Part shown: positions 9,397-17,732 of the stretch, piece by piece | How positions within the stretch are numbered: position 1 is the first letter of the stretch | Layout of the letters: every line of letters starts with the position of its first letter | NCBI GenBank assembly: GCA_008087055.1 | Contig: VIEA01000001.1 | Location: 655,345-719,344 of the forward strand | Direction of reading: 5' to 3' | From: Gammaproteobacteria bacterium LSUCC0096 | Lineage (GTDB): Bacteria; Pseudomonadota; Gammaproteobacteria; Pseudomonadales; Litorivicinaceae | Length of the DNA: 64,000 bases | Program-made: the position numbers and the translations under genes | Notes under the pieces: model-generated | What the model saw: only the letters and a program-made list of their open reading frames with translations | What the model was told of the DNA's origin: nothing | Database searches by the model: none

Positions 9397-10115
9397 CAGT
9401 TGCACTCGTCACTGGCGCAAGTCGTGGAATCGGACAGGCAATCTCTGAGCGTTTGGTCAAACAAGGCTTTTATGTCATTGGAACGGCAACCTCTGAAGGG
9501 GGTGCTCAGGCTATCTCAGATCGCCTAGGATCCAATGGAGAGGGCCGGGTGTTAAACGTGACTGATGCAGTCATGGTGAACGAGCTCGCGAAGTCCTTGG
9601 CAGACGCAGATAAAAGTCCATTGGTCTTAGTCAACAATGCCGGGATTACCAAAGACACATTGATGCTCCGCATGAAGCCTGAAGACTGGCAAGCGGTGAT
9701 CGATACGAATCTGACATCGATTTATACGGTCGTATCGGCATTCATTAAGCCGATGACCAAAGCGCGTACTGGGCGTATTATCAATATCAGTTCTGTTGTG
9801 GGTTCGATGGGTAATGCTGGGCAGGTGAACTATGCTGCCGCTAAAGCAGGCCTCGAAGGCATGACTCGTGCGATGGCACGCGAATTTGGAAGCCGAGCGA
9901 TTACAGTGAACGCTGTTGCGCCTGGCTTCATTGAAACAGACATGACACACGTGCTTCCCGAAGCTCAGAAAGAAGCACTATTGTCACAGGTTCCGCTGGG
10001 TCGTTTAGGCTCGGCAGAAGAGGTTGCTGGAACCGTCGCTTTCCTCGCTAGTGAAGAGGCAAGTTACGTGACTGGCACTACGTTACACGTCAACGGCGGC
10101 ATGTATATGGCCTAA
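9393..10115 (+). CDS. fabG: 3-oxoacyl-ACP reductase
   Basis: NADPH-dependent short-chain dehydrogenase that reduces beta-ketoacyl-ACP. 240 residues. Cofactor motif TGASRGIGQAI at 7-17, NNAG at about 80-83, catalytic Ser in INISSVVGS and Tyr-x-x-x-Lys in YAAAKAG (about 147-153). The end NGGMYM is typical of FabG. It overlaps fabD by four bases and is followed by a 94-base leader before acpP. Confidence 0.97.
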   Translation: MTVALVTGASRGIGQAISERLVKQGFYVIGTATSEGGAQAISDRLGSNGEGRVLNVTDAVMVNELAKSLADADKSPLVLVNNAGITKDTLMLRMKPEDWQAVIDTNLTSIYTVVSAFIKPMTKARTGRIINISSVVGSMGNAGQVNYAAAKAGLEGMTRAMAREFGSRAITVNAVAPGFIETDMTHVLPEAQKEALLSQVPLGRLGSAEEVAGTVAFLASEEASYVTGTTLHVNGGMYMA

Positions 10116-10117
10116 GT

Positions 10118-10153
10118 CTGATGTTCTGGTGCTTGTAATATTTCGAACATCAG
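10118..10153 (+). promoter_or_regulatory. Inverted repeat in the fabG-acpP intergenic leader
   Basis: CTGATGTTC at 10118-10126 is repeated as GAACATCAG at 10145-10153, a perfect 9-base inverted repeat with 18 bases between the arms, starting just after the fabG stop. No T-run follows, so it is not a classical terminator. It could be an mRNA stem that separates fabG from the very highly expressed acpP message, or a protein site. Function is inferred only. Confidence 0.45.
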
Positions 10154-10209
10154 TAATAATGACGCCACGTCGTACAGTGGCAGCAACATCATTAGGAGTA
10201 TTCTGAACG

Positions 10210-10443
10210 ATGAGTAATATCGAAGAACGCGTCAAGAAAATTGTTTGTGAACAACTTGGCGTCAAGGAAGAAGAAGTAACCACCGAATCTTCGTTTGTTA
10301 ATGACCTGGGTGCTGATTCACTGGATACAGTTGAATTGGTGATGGCTTTGGAAGAGGAATTCGAAACTGAGATTCCTGATGAAGAAGCTGAGAAGATCAC
10401 TACAGTTCAACAAGCAATTTCATACATCGAAGCAAACCTGTAA
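10210..10443 (+). CDS. acpP: Acyl carrier protein
   Basis: Small acidic carrier of growing acyl chains. 77 residues with the phosphopantetheine attachment Ser in [18 protein letters not shown] (residue 37). The length and sequence match type II FAS ACP closely. It has its own leader with an AGGAG ribosome binding site at 10195-10199 and is followed by a strong hairpin with a T-run, so an abundant short acpP transcript is likely, with some read-through into fabF. Confidence 0.98.
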   Translation: MSNIEERVKKIVCEQLGVKEEEVTTESSFVNDLGADSLDTVELVMALEEEFETEIPDEEAEKITTVQQAISYIEANL

Positions 10444-10472
10444 AACGGCTCGCTATCGACGTATAAATACTG

Positions 10473-10499
10473 AAAAGCCGCGTTCTGCGCGGCTTTTTT
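10473..10499 (+). terminator. Rho-independent terminator after acpP
   Basis: AAAAGCCGCG, a short TTCT loop, then GCGCGGC and a run of six T. GC-rich stem followed directly by a T-run. It lies between acpP and the fabF start at 10524, so it probably reduces rather than abolishes fabF transcription. Confidence 0.9.
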
Positions 10500-10523
10500 G
10501 TGTGGGTTATTGAGAGAGAAACT

Positions 10524-11762
10524 ATGTCAAAGCGTCGCGTTGTAGTCACGGGATTGGGAATGTTGAGTCCTTGTGGCGTCACCGTCGAAGAGTCATGGAA
10601 GGCGATTCTAAACGGGCAGAGTGGGATTTCTGCGATTACAGAATTCGACACCACGGATTACCCAACCAAATTTGCTGGGTTAGTTCCTGAGTTTGATTTA
10701 GAGCAATACATGTCTGTCAAAGACGCTCGTAAGATGGATCCGTTTATCCAGTACGGTATGGTCAGTGCCATCCAAGCGGTTGAGCAGTCTGGCTTGATGG
10801 AATCAACTTTTGATCCAACCCGTGTTGGTGTATCAATTGGGTCTGGTATCGGCGGTTTGACGCTCATTGAAAACACGACGCTCCTTCTCAATGAACGTGG
10901 ACCTCGTAAGGTGTCTCCATTCTTCGTTCCTGGCTCAATCATCAACATGATTGCTGGAAATCTTGCAATCAAGTATGGATTCCAGGGGCCAAACATAGCG
11001 ATTACGACAGCGTGTACAACCTCGACACATTGCATCGGGTTCGGTGCGCGCATGATCGCTTATGGCGATGCAGATATCGTCATTGCAGGGGGTGCAGAGA
11101 AGGCCTCAACGCAGCTCGGTATTGCGGGATTCTCAGCGGCACGCGCTTTGTCGACACGTAACGACGATCCCCAGGCCGCCAGTCGTCCATGGGACAAGGA
11201 TCGTGACGGATTTGTTCTCGCCGATGGTGCAGCGACGATGGTTCTCGAAGAATATGAATCAGCCAAAGCACGCGGTGCCAACATCATCTGTGAGTTGGTG
11301 GGTTTTGGTATGAGCGATGATGCGCATCACATGACAGCGCCAGCAGAAGATGGACGTGGCGCGCGTGCAGCGATGGCAAATGCCTTAAAAGATGCAGGGT
11401 TGTCTGCTGATCAAGTGGATTATGTGAATGCTCACGGAACATCGACTCCACTGGGTGATGTTGCCGAATCGCAGGCGGTTGAAACGTTGATGGGCACGCA
11501 CGCATCAAAGATTGCTGTCAGTTCAACAAAGTCAATGACGGGCCACGCACTCGGCGCTGCAGGTGCACTTGAAGCATGTTTTAGCGCACTGGCGATTCGT
11601 GATCAGGTACTACCGCCAACCATTAACTTGGATTCAGTTGATGACGGTTGTCGTTTGGATTACGTGCCCAACACAGCCCGTGAAGCAACGATTGATGTCG
11701 CTCTGTCCAATAGCTTTGGATTTGGTGGCACCAACGGAACACTGATTTTTAAGCGGGTGTAA
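10524..11762 (+). CDS. fabF: 3-oxoacyl-ACP synthase II
   Basis: Condensing enzyme for chain elongation. The ATG at 10524 (ribosome binding site GAGAGAAA) gives 412 residues, the normal FabF size; an upstream GTG at 10500 lies in the terminator and is not used. Active-site Cys in [10 protein letters not shown] (about 163), His residues in [11 protein letters not shown] (about 303) and [11 protein letters not shown] (about 340), and the C-terminal FGFGGTN. The stop overlaps the mltG start (TAATG). pabC, which separates fabF and mltG in Pseudomonas and E. coli, is missing. Confidence 0.97.
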   Translation: MSKRRVVVTGLGMLSPCGVTVEESWKAILNGQSGISAITEFDTTDYPTKFAGLVPEFDLEQYMSVKDARKMDPFIQYGMVSAIQAVEQSGLMESTFDPTRVGVSIGSGIGGLTLIENTTLLLNERGPRKVSPFFVPGSIINMIAGNLAIKYGFQGPNIAITTACTTSTHCIGFGARMIAYGDADIVIAGGAEKASTQLGIAGFSAARALSTRNDDPQAASRPWDKDRDGFVLADGAATMVLEEYESAKARGANIICELVGFGMSDDAHHMTAPAEDGRGARAAMANALKDAGLSADQVDYVNAHGTSTPLGDVAESQAVETLMGTHASKIAVSSTKSMTGHALGAAGALEACFSALAIRDQVLPPTINLDSVDDGCRLDYVPNTAREATIDVALSNSFGFGGTNGTLIFKRV

Positions 11763-12745
11763 TGCCCGCTTTAGTCCGCCTTGGACTCCTCTGTCTTGCC
11801 GCCATCAGCTGTTTGGTGGTGGTAGGGCGTGTTTGGGTTGAGTCTCTTCGCTCAGAACCTGTCGCAATCGAGATGCTTTCGGTGCCGGCGGGTTCAACTG
11901 CTAGTGATGTGTTAAAAGCCCTGTATCCGACGTTATCCGCTCGAGAACGATCGCTCGTATTTTCGTTATATCCAGAACTGACACACGTTCAACAAGGGAA
12001 GTATGCTTTTGCAGCGGGCGCCACCGTATTGTCTGCAATGGAGCAAATTCACAGGGGTGATGCGATTGTTGAGCGGATAACTATCCCCGAAGGAATAACG
12101 GCCTCAGAGCTGTTCGCTCGGTTAGCCTCGCACGGTGCATTAGACGGAGAACTGACTTTATCCGATGGCATCTGGGCAGGTCTGACCAAGAATTGGGCTT
12201 CACATGAAGGAGCCTTTTTGGCCGAAACATACTTTTGGCAACAGGATTTGTCTCAAGATGCGTTATTGAACCAAGCGCACCAGGCATTAATCGAATCGTT
12301 AGAGCTCGCTTGGATGCATGCCGATCCTGTTGTGAAGTCCGTATTGAAATCTCCCTATGAGTTACTGATTCTGGCCTCTATCGTTGAAAAAGAAACAGCG
12401 CTTGCTGTTGAGCGGCCTCGCATTGCTGGGGTTTTCATCGAGCGACTGAAGCGGAAGATGCGACTACAGACTGATCCGACTGTGATTTATGGGCTTGGTG
12501 ATCGGTTTGATGGCAATTTAACGCGTCAGCATCTCAGAGAGAAAACACCCTATAACACGTATCGGATCGATGGCCTGCCGCCGACACCGATTGCGCTGGT
12601 GGGGCCTGATGCACTTGGCGCTGTTGCGCATCCTGAAATCACCGGGGAGCTGTATTTTGTGGCTGATGGAAACGGTGGGCATGTGTTTTCGCGTACTCTA
12701 GAGGCGCATAATGCCAATGTTCGAAAATATCAGTTGAAGCGATGA
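11762..12745 (+). CDS. mltG: Endolytic peptidoglycan transglycosylase MltG
   Basis: Inner-membrane lytic transglycosylase that cuts nascent glycan strands and sets their length. 327 residues: one N-terminal membrane segment (about 6-25), a LysM-like region, then the YceG domain with catalytic Glu in LASIVEKETA (about 210-219), QTDPTVIYG (about 239-247), TPYNTY and GLPPTPI. It starts in a TAATG overlap with fabF and ends in an ATGA overlap with tmk, so the genes are probably coupled. Confidence 0.95.
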   Translation: MPALVRLGLLCLAAISCLVVVGRVWVESLRSEPVAIEMLSVPAGSTASDVLKALYPTLSARERSLVFSLYPELTHVQQGKYAFAAGATVLSAMEQIHRGDAIVERITIPEGITASELFARLASHGALDGELTLSDGIWAGLTKNWASHEGAFLAETYFWQQDLSQDALLNQAHQALIESLELAWMHADPVVKSVLKSPYELLILASIVEKETALAVERPRIAGVFIERLKRKMRLQTDPTVIYGLGDRFDGNLTRQHLREKTPYNTYRIDGLPPTPIALVGPDALGAVAHPEITGELYFVADGNGGHVFSRTLEAHNANVRKYQLKR

Positions 12746-13389
12746 GTACCCAAAAAGCACAGTTCATTACGCTTGAAGGCGTCGAAGGCGCCGGTAAAAG
12801 TACGCAAAAAGAAGCATTGTGTCGCCTGTTGGATGCCAATGGCATTGCTTACATCGAGACGCGTGAGCCCGGTGGAACGCCCTATGCTGAATCAATTCGG
12901 GCATTGTTACTGAGTCATGCAGATGACGCTCCATCTGCTAAAACCGAGTTACTCCTGATGTTCGCAGCGCGTGCCCAGCACTTAGAGACCAAAATACTGC
13001 CTGCGCTTCAATCTGGAATATGGGTTGTTTGTGATCGCTTTACTGATGCCACTTATGCCTATCAAGGGGGTGGCCGGCAGTTGCCTGTGGATTGGATTGA
13101 AACGTTGGAAACGCTTGTGCAGGGAGCGCAACGCCCAGATCTGACGCTGATCTTTGATGTACCCGTTGAGATTGGCCTGGCGCGCGCGGGCCGCCGCGGT
13201 GCGTTGGACCGAATTGAATCAGAAGATATCGCGTTCTTCGAGCGTGTTCGAGCCATGTATCAGCAAATCGCGAGCCGTAACATCGACCGGGTGGTGACGT
13301 TGGATGCGTCGGCTGACGTTGATACGGTGACTGAAACGATGATTGCCTTACTGATGAAACGTTGGAATTTGTCATGTCACCCTGGTTAG
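12742..13389 (+). CDS. tmk: Thymidylate kinase
   Basis: Phosphorylates dTMP to dTDP. 215 residues. P-loop GVEGAGKST at about 13-21, DR motif in CDRFTDATYAYQGGGR (about 97-112), and an Arg-rich LID (ARAGRRGALDRIE). Overlaps mltG by four bases and holB by 16 bases. Confidence 0.96.
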   Translation: MSTQKAQFITLEGVEGAGKSTQKEALCRLLDANGIAYIETREPGGTPYAESIRALLLSHADDAPSAKTELLLMFAARAQHLETKILPALQSGIWVVCDRFTDATYAYQGGGRQLPVDWIETLETLVQGAQRPDLTLIFDVPVEIGLARAGRRGALDRIESEDIAFFERVRAMYQQIASRNIDRVVTLDASADVDTVTETMIALLMKRWNLSCHPG

Positions 13390-14321
13390 AGTCTTCATGG
13401 CGCCTCGTGGTTGAAGGCTTGCAATCCAAGGCCCCACCGCATGCGTGGTGTATTGTGCATCCGCCTGGCGTGGTCGCATCAGAACTGACCGATCGATTGC
13501 TCCGATTGCTGTTGTGCCAAAATCCAGCACATCACGAGCCCTGTGGTCAATGTGTGTCATGTCGGATTAAGGAGACGCATCCTGATTTAGTTCTTCTCGA
13601 ACCCGAGGGTGCAGCCGGCATGATTAAAGTGGATTCGGTTCGTGATTCGATTGAGACCGCATATACGACAGCTTCGATGGGTGGCCGTCGTGTCATGCTT
13701 GTGCGTCCAGCAGACTGTTTGAACCAGGCGTCGAGTAATGCGCTATTGAAGGTGGTTGAAGAGCCGCCATCGGGAACAGTGTTTGTGTTTCAAACCGCAC
13801 TTCCTGGGAAATTATTGCCGACCCTTGTGAGTCGTTTGCGGATGGTCAAAGTCCCGACGCCAACACATGAAATTCTTGAAAAGACAGCACAAAGTTTGGG
13901 TGTGTCACATGATGATATGTTAGTCGCCGAAACGCTCTTAGCTGAACCCATGGCTATTAAAACAGATCCTGAGCGGTTAACGCTGGCTCGTGATGTACTC
14001 AAAGCGATGGCGCGTGTTCGTAATGGTGAGGACTCTCAGGTAGTCGTGAAATCATTCGCGAAAGCCGATGCACTCGTTGCTTCAATTGTAATGGAGCGGG
14101 TATGTGAGCAACTGATTCGTGCACAATTTGGCGATGTCTCGAATCCAGTGACCTCAACATTAGTTGCGCCGTATCCACCTGTGACGTTGCTCTATCAATT
14201 CAAAGAGCGGATTTCCGAGGTGAAAAAGCAAGCTCAAGCTGGGATCTCAGTGAATGCCGGTTTAGCCCTCGGTTCATTGTTTGCTGCTTGGGGATTTATT
14301 TGGACTCGAGTCCAAGGTTAA
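13374..14321 (+). CDS. holB: DNA polymerase III subunit delta'
   Basis: Clamp-loader subunit. With the ATG at 13374 the protein has 315 residues and begins MSPWLESSWRLV; a TTG four codons earlier is less likely. The zinc-binding cysteines are present (LCQNPAHHEPCGQCVSC, about residues 46-62), as is the SNALLKVVEEPP sensor region (about 121-132). The SRC motif of the E. coli protein reads SRLR here, normal for a subunit lacking ATPase activity. It lies between tmk and pilZ, the canonical gene order. Confidence 0.93.
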   Translation: MSPWLESSWRLVVEGLQSKAPPHAWCIVHPPGVVASELTDRLLRLLLCQNPAHHEPCGQCVSCRIKETHPDLVLLEPEGAAGMIKVDSVRDSIETAYTTASMGGRRVMLVRPADCLNQASSNALLKVVEEPPSGTVFVFQTALPGKLLPTLVSRLRMVKVPTPTHEILEKTAQSLGVSHDDMLVAETLLAEPMAIKTDPERLTLARDVLKAMARVRNGEDSQVVVKSFAKADALVASIVMERVCEQLIRAQFGDVSNPVTSTLVAPYPPVTLLYQFKERISEVKKQAQAGISVNAGLALGSLFAAWGFIWTRVQG

Positions 14322-14354
14322 AACCTTTTCTCACGCCTCCGCTATGCTTCTGGC

Positions 14355-14720
14355 ATGGAACTTTCGCTCACAGTCGCTAATGATCAGGAATTGTTAACTC
14401 ATTACGTTGAATTTGGGTTGCGACCTGCATTGTTTATCCCGGGTCAGTTTGATGTATCGATTGTTGGTGGAGTGCATCCACTTCTCATCCTTGGTTCATC
14501 ACTTGGGACGATTGAGACTCAGGTTCGTGTTTTCTTTATTGCACCAAGTGGTGTGATTGATCCATTTATTCCCGGTATCGCAGTTTCCCTGATACTTGAT
14601 CATGCCGAACTATTTGACTCGCTCAACGTGCTGTCAAAGCAGAATCCTCAAAATACAGGGAGTTCGCTGTTACAATGCGCTCCGGAGGAAATTCATGATC
14701 GATTCGCATTGTCACCTTGA
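14355..14720 (+). CDS. PilZ-like protein, divergent
   Basis: 121 residues in the position of type IV pilus assembly gene pilZ (holB-pilZ-tatD). The N-terminal pattern LSLTV...LLTHYVEFGLRPALFIP matches the way PilZ proteins begin, followed by a beta-rich stretch with VRVFFIAPSGVIDPFIPGIAVSL where PilZ has V-V-W-x-x-P-x-G...GIGV. No RxxxR or (D/N)xSxxG c-di-GMP motif is seen, as in canonical PilZ of Pseudomonas. The C-terminal 25 residues overlap the tatD start and look unconserved. No other pilus gene is in the window. Similarity is weak; the call rests partly on locus. Confidence 0.65.
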   Translation: MELSLTVANDQELLTHYVEFGLRPALFIPGQFDVSIVGGVHPLLILGSSLGTIETQVRVFFIAPSGVIDPFIPGIAVSLILDHAELFDSLNVLSKQNPQNTGSSLLQCAPEEIHDRFALSP

Positions 14721-15468
14721 TTGTATTGATGTGTCCGAGCGCGAGGGCGGTGTTCAGTCTGTTCTAGATTTGGCACACGCGCATGGCGTCGATCGGATGT
14801 TATGTATTTCGATTACCCTTGGAAATGATGGTCCGAGACAGCTTGCAAGAGCCTATGAGTCTGTATGGGCAACGGTGGGTATTCATCCCTGTCACGCGCA
14901 TGAAGAACCCGGGGTGACGGTCGAGCACCTGTTGGATCTAGCCAAAGCCGATTCAGTCATCGCGTTCGGCGAGACAGGTCTTGATGGATTTCACGACCCT
15001 GTCACCGATGTGCAGCGCGAGAGTTTCGTGACGCATCTCGAGGCGGGTAAACAAGCAGGTTTGCCAATTGTGGTGCATACACGTGATGCACGTGATGAAA
15101 CGATCGAATTGATCAAAGCACATGGTTCGACTGAGACTGCCGGTGTTTTACATTGTTTCACTGAATCCTGGGAGATGGCCGAACAAGCAATCGATCTTGG
15201 GTACTACATTTCAATGTCGGGAATCGTGAGCTTTCCAAAAGCGATCAATGTGCATGAGGTATGTCGAAAGATCCCTTCGGATCGATTGTTGATTGAGACT
15301 GATGCGCCCTGGCTTGCTCCGGTTCCTCATCGCGGGAAGTCCAATGAGCCAGCGTTTGTGAGTCATGTCGCTGAAGCTGTGGCAGCACTTCGAGGCACGA
15401 GTCCTGAAGCAATTGCTGAGCAAACGACAGAGAACTTTTATCGCTTATTTCGGGCTGCAAACGCGTGA
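14695..15468 (+). CDS. TatD family metal-dependent deoxyribonuclease
   Basis: Amidohydrolase-fold hydrolase, family linked to DNA 3'-end processing and repair. The ATG at 14695 (ribosome binding site GGAGGA, 14683-14688) gives 257 residues beginning MIDSHCHLD, the metal-binding N-terminus. Further signatures: GIHPCH, FGETGLDGF, VVHTRDA, HCFTE and LIETDAPWLAP. The E. coli homologue at the same locus is YcfH. It overlaps the PilZ-like gene by 26 bases and the TetR gene by four. Confidence 0.93.
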   Translation: MIDSHCHLDCIDVSEREGGVQSVLDLAHAHGVDRMLCISITLGNDGPRQLARAYESVWATVGIHPCHAHEEPGVTVEHLLDLAKADSVIAFGETGLDGFHDPVTDVQRESFVTHLEAGKQAGLPIVVHTRDARDETIELIKAHGSTETAGVLHCFTESWEMAEQAIDLGYYISMSGIVSFPKAINVHEVCRKIPSDRLLIETDAPWLAPVPHRGKSNEPAFVSHVAEAVAALRGTSPEAIAEQTTENFYRLFRAANA

Positions 15469-16103
15469 ATTTATCTGAAGCTGTTCGTCTCGAACGAGAG
15501 AAACGTAAGCGACAGGCTTTCATTCGTCGTGAACAGGATATTTTGTCAGTCTGTGAGAGTCTGATGGCGGAGAAGGGTGTGCGCCAAGTCTCTGTGGATA
15601 CGATTGCTGCTCGGACTGGTATCGGTAAAGGCACGATTTATAAGCATTTTGATAGCAAGCGTGACATGTTGATTGCGATCGCCGAACGCTATTTCGCGAT
15701 GTTAATTGAGTTACTTGGTCGCTCAAACGATCCATCACGTGCGGTATCTGACTGGATTGAAGCCCAGTTGTATGCTGCAAGACGGTCACTTTTGATCCAT
15801 GAACTTGTGGATACTCTGTCAGACGATGCAGCTGCCCTCAGTAAAATCCAAGACGCGCGATACCAAATGAGAAAGCGTCTCGCTCAAGTCTTATCTGGTT
15901 CGTCGAGTACGCGTGGGAAGCCGTTTGAGCGGGCTATGTGGTTGGATGCGATCGTTCAGGGTGCACTTGTTGAGATGGAGTCGGCGTTGAAGTTCGATTC
16001 TTTTGATGAAGACGAATGGGTTGAGTCAATTACCCGAATCGTTCCGATGTTAATGAACCAGTCAAAACAACAATCAAAAGATCAGGGGCTTACCTATCTC
16101 TAA
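15465..16103 (+). CDS. TetR family transcriptional regulator
   Basis: 212 residues with an N-terminal helix-turn-helix (about residues 30-72): VSVDTIAARTGIGKGTIYKHF is the TetR signature. The remaining three quarters is the ligand/dimer domain, too variable to name a ligand. GTG start at 15465 overlaps the TatD-family gene. It is not divergent from an obvious target, although the propionate-type operon lies just downstream on the other strand and ends against it. A palindrome at 25339-25357 could be a target of this or another regulator; that link is speculation. Confidence 0.9.
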   Translation: MNLSEAVRLEREKRKRQAFIRREQDILSVCESLMAEKGVRQVSVDTIAARTGIGKGTIYKHFDSKRDMLIAIAERYFAMLIELLGRSNDPSRAVSDWIEAQLYAARRSLLIHELVDTLSDDAAALSKIQDARYQMRKRLAQVLSGSSSTRGKPFERAMWLDAIVQGALVEMESALKFDSFDEDEWVESITRIVPMLMNQSKQQSKDQGLTYL

Positions 16104-16828
16104 CTCAGTACGGTGAGTTGATCAGCTATTTTGACGTCGCCATCACTCACTGCACGTAAGAATAATCCGCAGACATCGGTGTCCAGAGATTGATCCAGTC
16201 GATCTAAAAATCCGTCGGTTCGCGAGCCATGCCAATCGCACTCAGTCGCACGACAGCGCACGATAGGTTCGATGACCTCAAATGTTGCCGATCCGATCTG
16301 TAGCGTCTTACCCACCCAAGTCAGTTCCTCAAATGGAGCCACACCTTCGATTAAAAGATTACCTCGGTAGCGTTCAGGATGATCACGCGTTGATGTCGCC
16401 TTAGCAATTGCAGTCACAGTCGATCGGTTCAGTAGAGAGATGTAGGCATCGCGTTCGTCGGTAAAGCCTGTCTCGAGTGTCTCGACGGTGAATGCGCCCA
16501 GTTCAGGGTCTAGGGAGCTGATCCATTGAGTCAATGCATCATGATCGAGAGGATGACGACCGATTTCTAAGGAATTCCCATGATGATCAAACGCTACCTG
16601 TGCGGGTGTCCAGTTGATGCGAATTTCTGAGCACAGATTGGTTTGTACAGATTGAAGAAAATATTTTTTAGGGCGCCATCCATCCGAATTGGGTGGGATG
16701 CGCTCAGCATATTGCAGCGCATGTTGTCGATCACCCGGGAGTGTCTTCAGTCGGTGTATCTTAGTTGTCTCAAGCTGCTCCCCAGCAAATCCCTTGATGG
16801 GGTAGCGAGTGATTGACAGGATCTGCAT
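16100..16828 (-). CDS. MOSC domain protein
   Basis: 242 residues with an N-terminal MOSC_N beta-barrel (starts MQILSITRYPIKGFAGEQL, then LPGDRQHAL) and a C-terminal MOSC domain with FEVIEPIVRCRATECDWHG, where the conserved Cys lies (about residues 190-200), as in molybdenum cofactor sulfurase C-terminal domains and YcbX-like proteins. Family members act on molybdenum cofactor or sulfur transfer, but the substrate cannot be told. Its start overlaps the stop of the epimerase-like gene by one base, and its end overlaps the convergent TetR gene by four bases. Confidence 0.88.
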   Translation of the reverse strand: MQILSITRYPIKGFAGEQLETTKIHRLKTLPGDRQHALQYAERIPPNSDGWRPKKYFLQSVQTNLCSEIRINWTPAQVAFDHHGNSLEIGRHPLDHDALTQWISSLDPELGAFTVETLETGFTDERDAYISLLNRSTVTAIAKATSTRDHPERYRGNLLIEGVAPFEELTWVGKTLQIGSATFEVIEPIVRCRATECDWHGSRTDGFLDRLDQSLDTDVCGLFLRAVSDGDVKIADQLTVLS

Positions 16829-17244
16829 TAATGACTCTCTGTCGGATGCTCACAGAGCTCTAGTAAGACCCCCTCGGTATCTTTCGGGTGAACAAAGGCC
16901 ACTTTGGTTCCATGCGCCCCTGGGACGGGGGACTCGTTGATCAGCGTGTAGCCTTCGTTTTTGAGACGTGCAAGCTCAGCCTCGATATCTGTGACTGTGA
17001 TGGCCAGTTGCTGTAGACCTCCTTTGCCTGCATTTTTTTCGATGAATTTTGCGATGGGGCTATCAGGCTCAGTTGCGGCGATGAGTTCGATGCATGACTC
17101 ACCGATCTGGAAAAATGCTGTTTCTACTTTTTGCGAGTCGACACGATCGCGGCCTTTGAGCGTAAAACCAAGGCCTTGGTACGTTTTGATCGCTTCTTCG
17201 ATATCGGTGACGGCAATCCCAACGTGATCAATTTTATGCAGCAT
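16828..17244 (-). CDS. Methylmalonyl-CoA epimerase-like VOC protein
   Basis: The ATG at 17244 gives 138 residues beginning MLHKIDHVGIAV. The vicinal-oxygen-chelate fold with two repeats, DSPIAKFIEKNAGKGG, GAHGTKVAFVHPKD and LLELCEH is characteristic of methylmalonyl-CoA epimerases, and the window encodes a carboxylase and mutase of the same pathway. Metal ligands His7 and Glu129 are present. The usual His-His in the second repeat (GxHHxA) is Gln78-Gln79, which changes an expected ligand. So either Gln serves as ligand or the enzyme has shifted function. Overlaps the MOSC gene by one base. Confidence 0.8.
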   Translation of the reverse strand: MLHKIDHVGIAVTDIEEAIKTYQGLGFTLKGRDRVDSQKVETAFFQIGESCIELIAATEPDSPIAKFIEKNAGKGGLQQLAITVTDIEAELARLKNEGYTLINESPVPGAHGTKVAFVHPKDTEGVLLELCEHPTESH

Positions 17245-17309
17245 GCCTATTGTTCTCCTGTCTCGTAGGCGTATTCTCACCCTAAGCATATAAGAAAAAG
17301 GAGGCTTAG

Positions 17310-17732
17310 ATGTTTCGGTCGATCTTAATTGATGACTTTATGACCAAAAATTTAGCGACAGCGACTGAGGAAATGGATCTTCTTGCGTTAGTCGACATGC
17401 TCCTCAGGCGCGGAATCTCGGGTGCTCCGGTTGTGGATGGATCTGGTCATTTGATTGGTATGGTTTCAGAGCATGATTGTTTAAAAGCAATTCTTGTCGG
17501 AACCTACCAAGGCGATGTCGGTGGATCAGTTGCAGATGTGATGACTTCATCTGTTGAGACTGTTCCGCTTGGAACGAGTATTGTTGAAGCCGCAAACCAA
17601 ATGGTGATATCTGGCCGCAGACGCCTTCCCGTTGTTGATCATGACAACCGCTTGGTTGGGCAAATATCTCGCAGTGATTTGCTTCGCGCGGTGAGAGCCT
17701 ACGAGATTCCCGAGGAAGAGCCTGCTCACTAA
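17310..17732 (+). CDS. CBS domain protein
   Basis: 140 residues made of two CBS repeats (about 8-63 and 73-130), each with the pattern of a sheet, DFMTKN or DVMTSS, and GISGAPVVD or GRRRLPVVD. CBS pairs bind adenine nucleotides and act as energy sensors; no catalytic domain is attached. Good ribosome binding site (AAAGGAGG at 17297-17304). It is the only plus-strand gene inside the otherwise minus-strand propionate block, and its end overlaps the stop of meaB by four bases. Confidence 0.92.
   Translation: MFRSILIDDFMTKNLATATEEMDLLALVDMLLRRGISGAPVVDGSGHLIGMVSEHDCLKAILVGTYQGDVGGSVADVMTSSVETVPLGTSIVEAANQMVISGRRRLPVVDHDNRLVGQISRSDLLRAVRAYEIPEEEPAH

Noticed and set aside
10500..10523. Eight-codon N-terminal extension of fabF from GTG
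   Set aside because: It begins inside the acpP terminator T-run; the ATG at 10524 has a ribosome binding site and matches the family start.
14596..14694. Longer start for the TatD-family gene
   Set aside because: It would lie wholly inside the PilZ-like gene and precede the universal MIDSHCHLD start.
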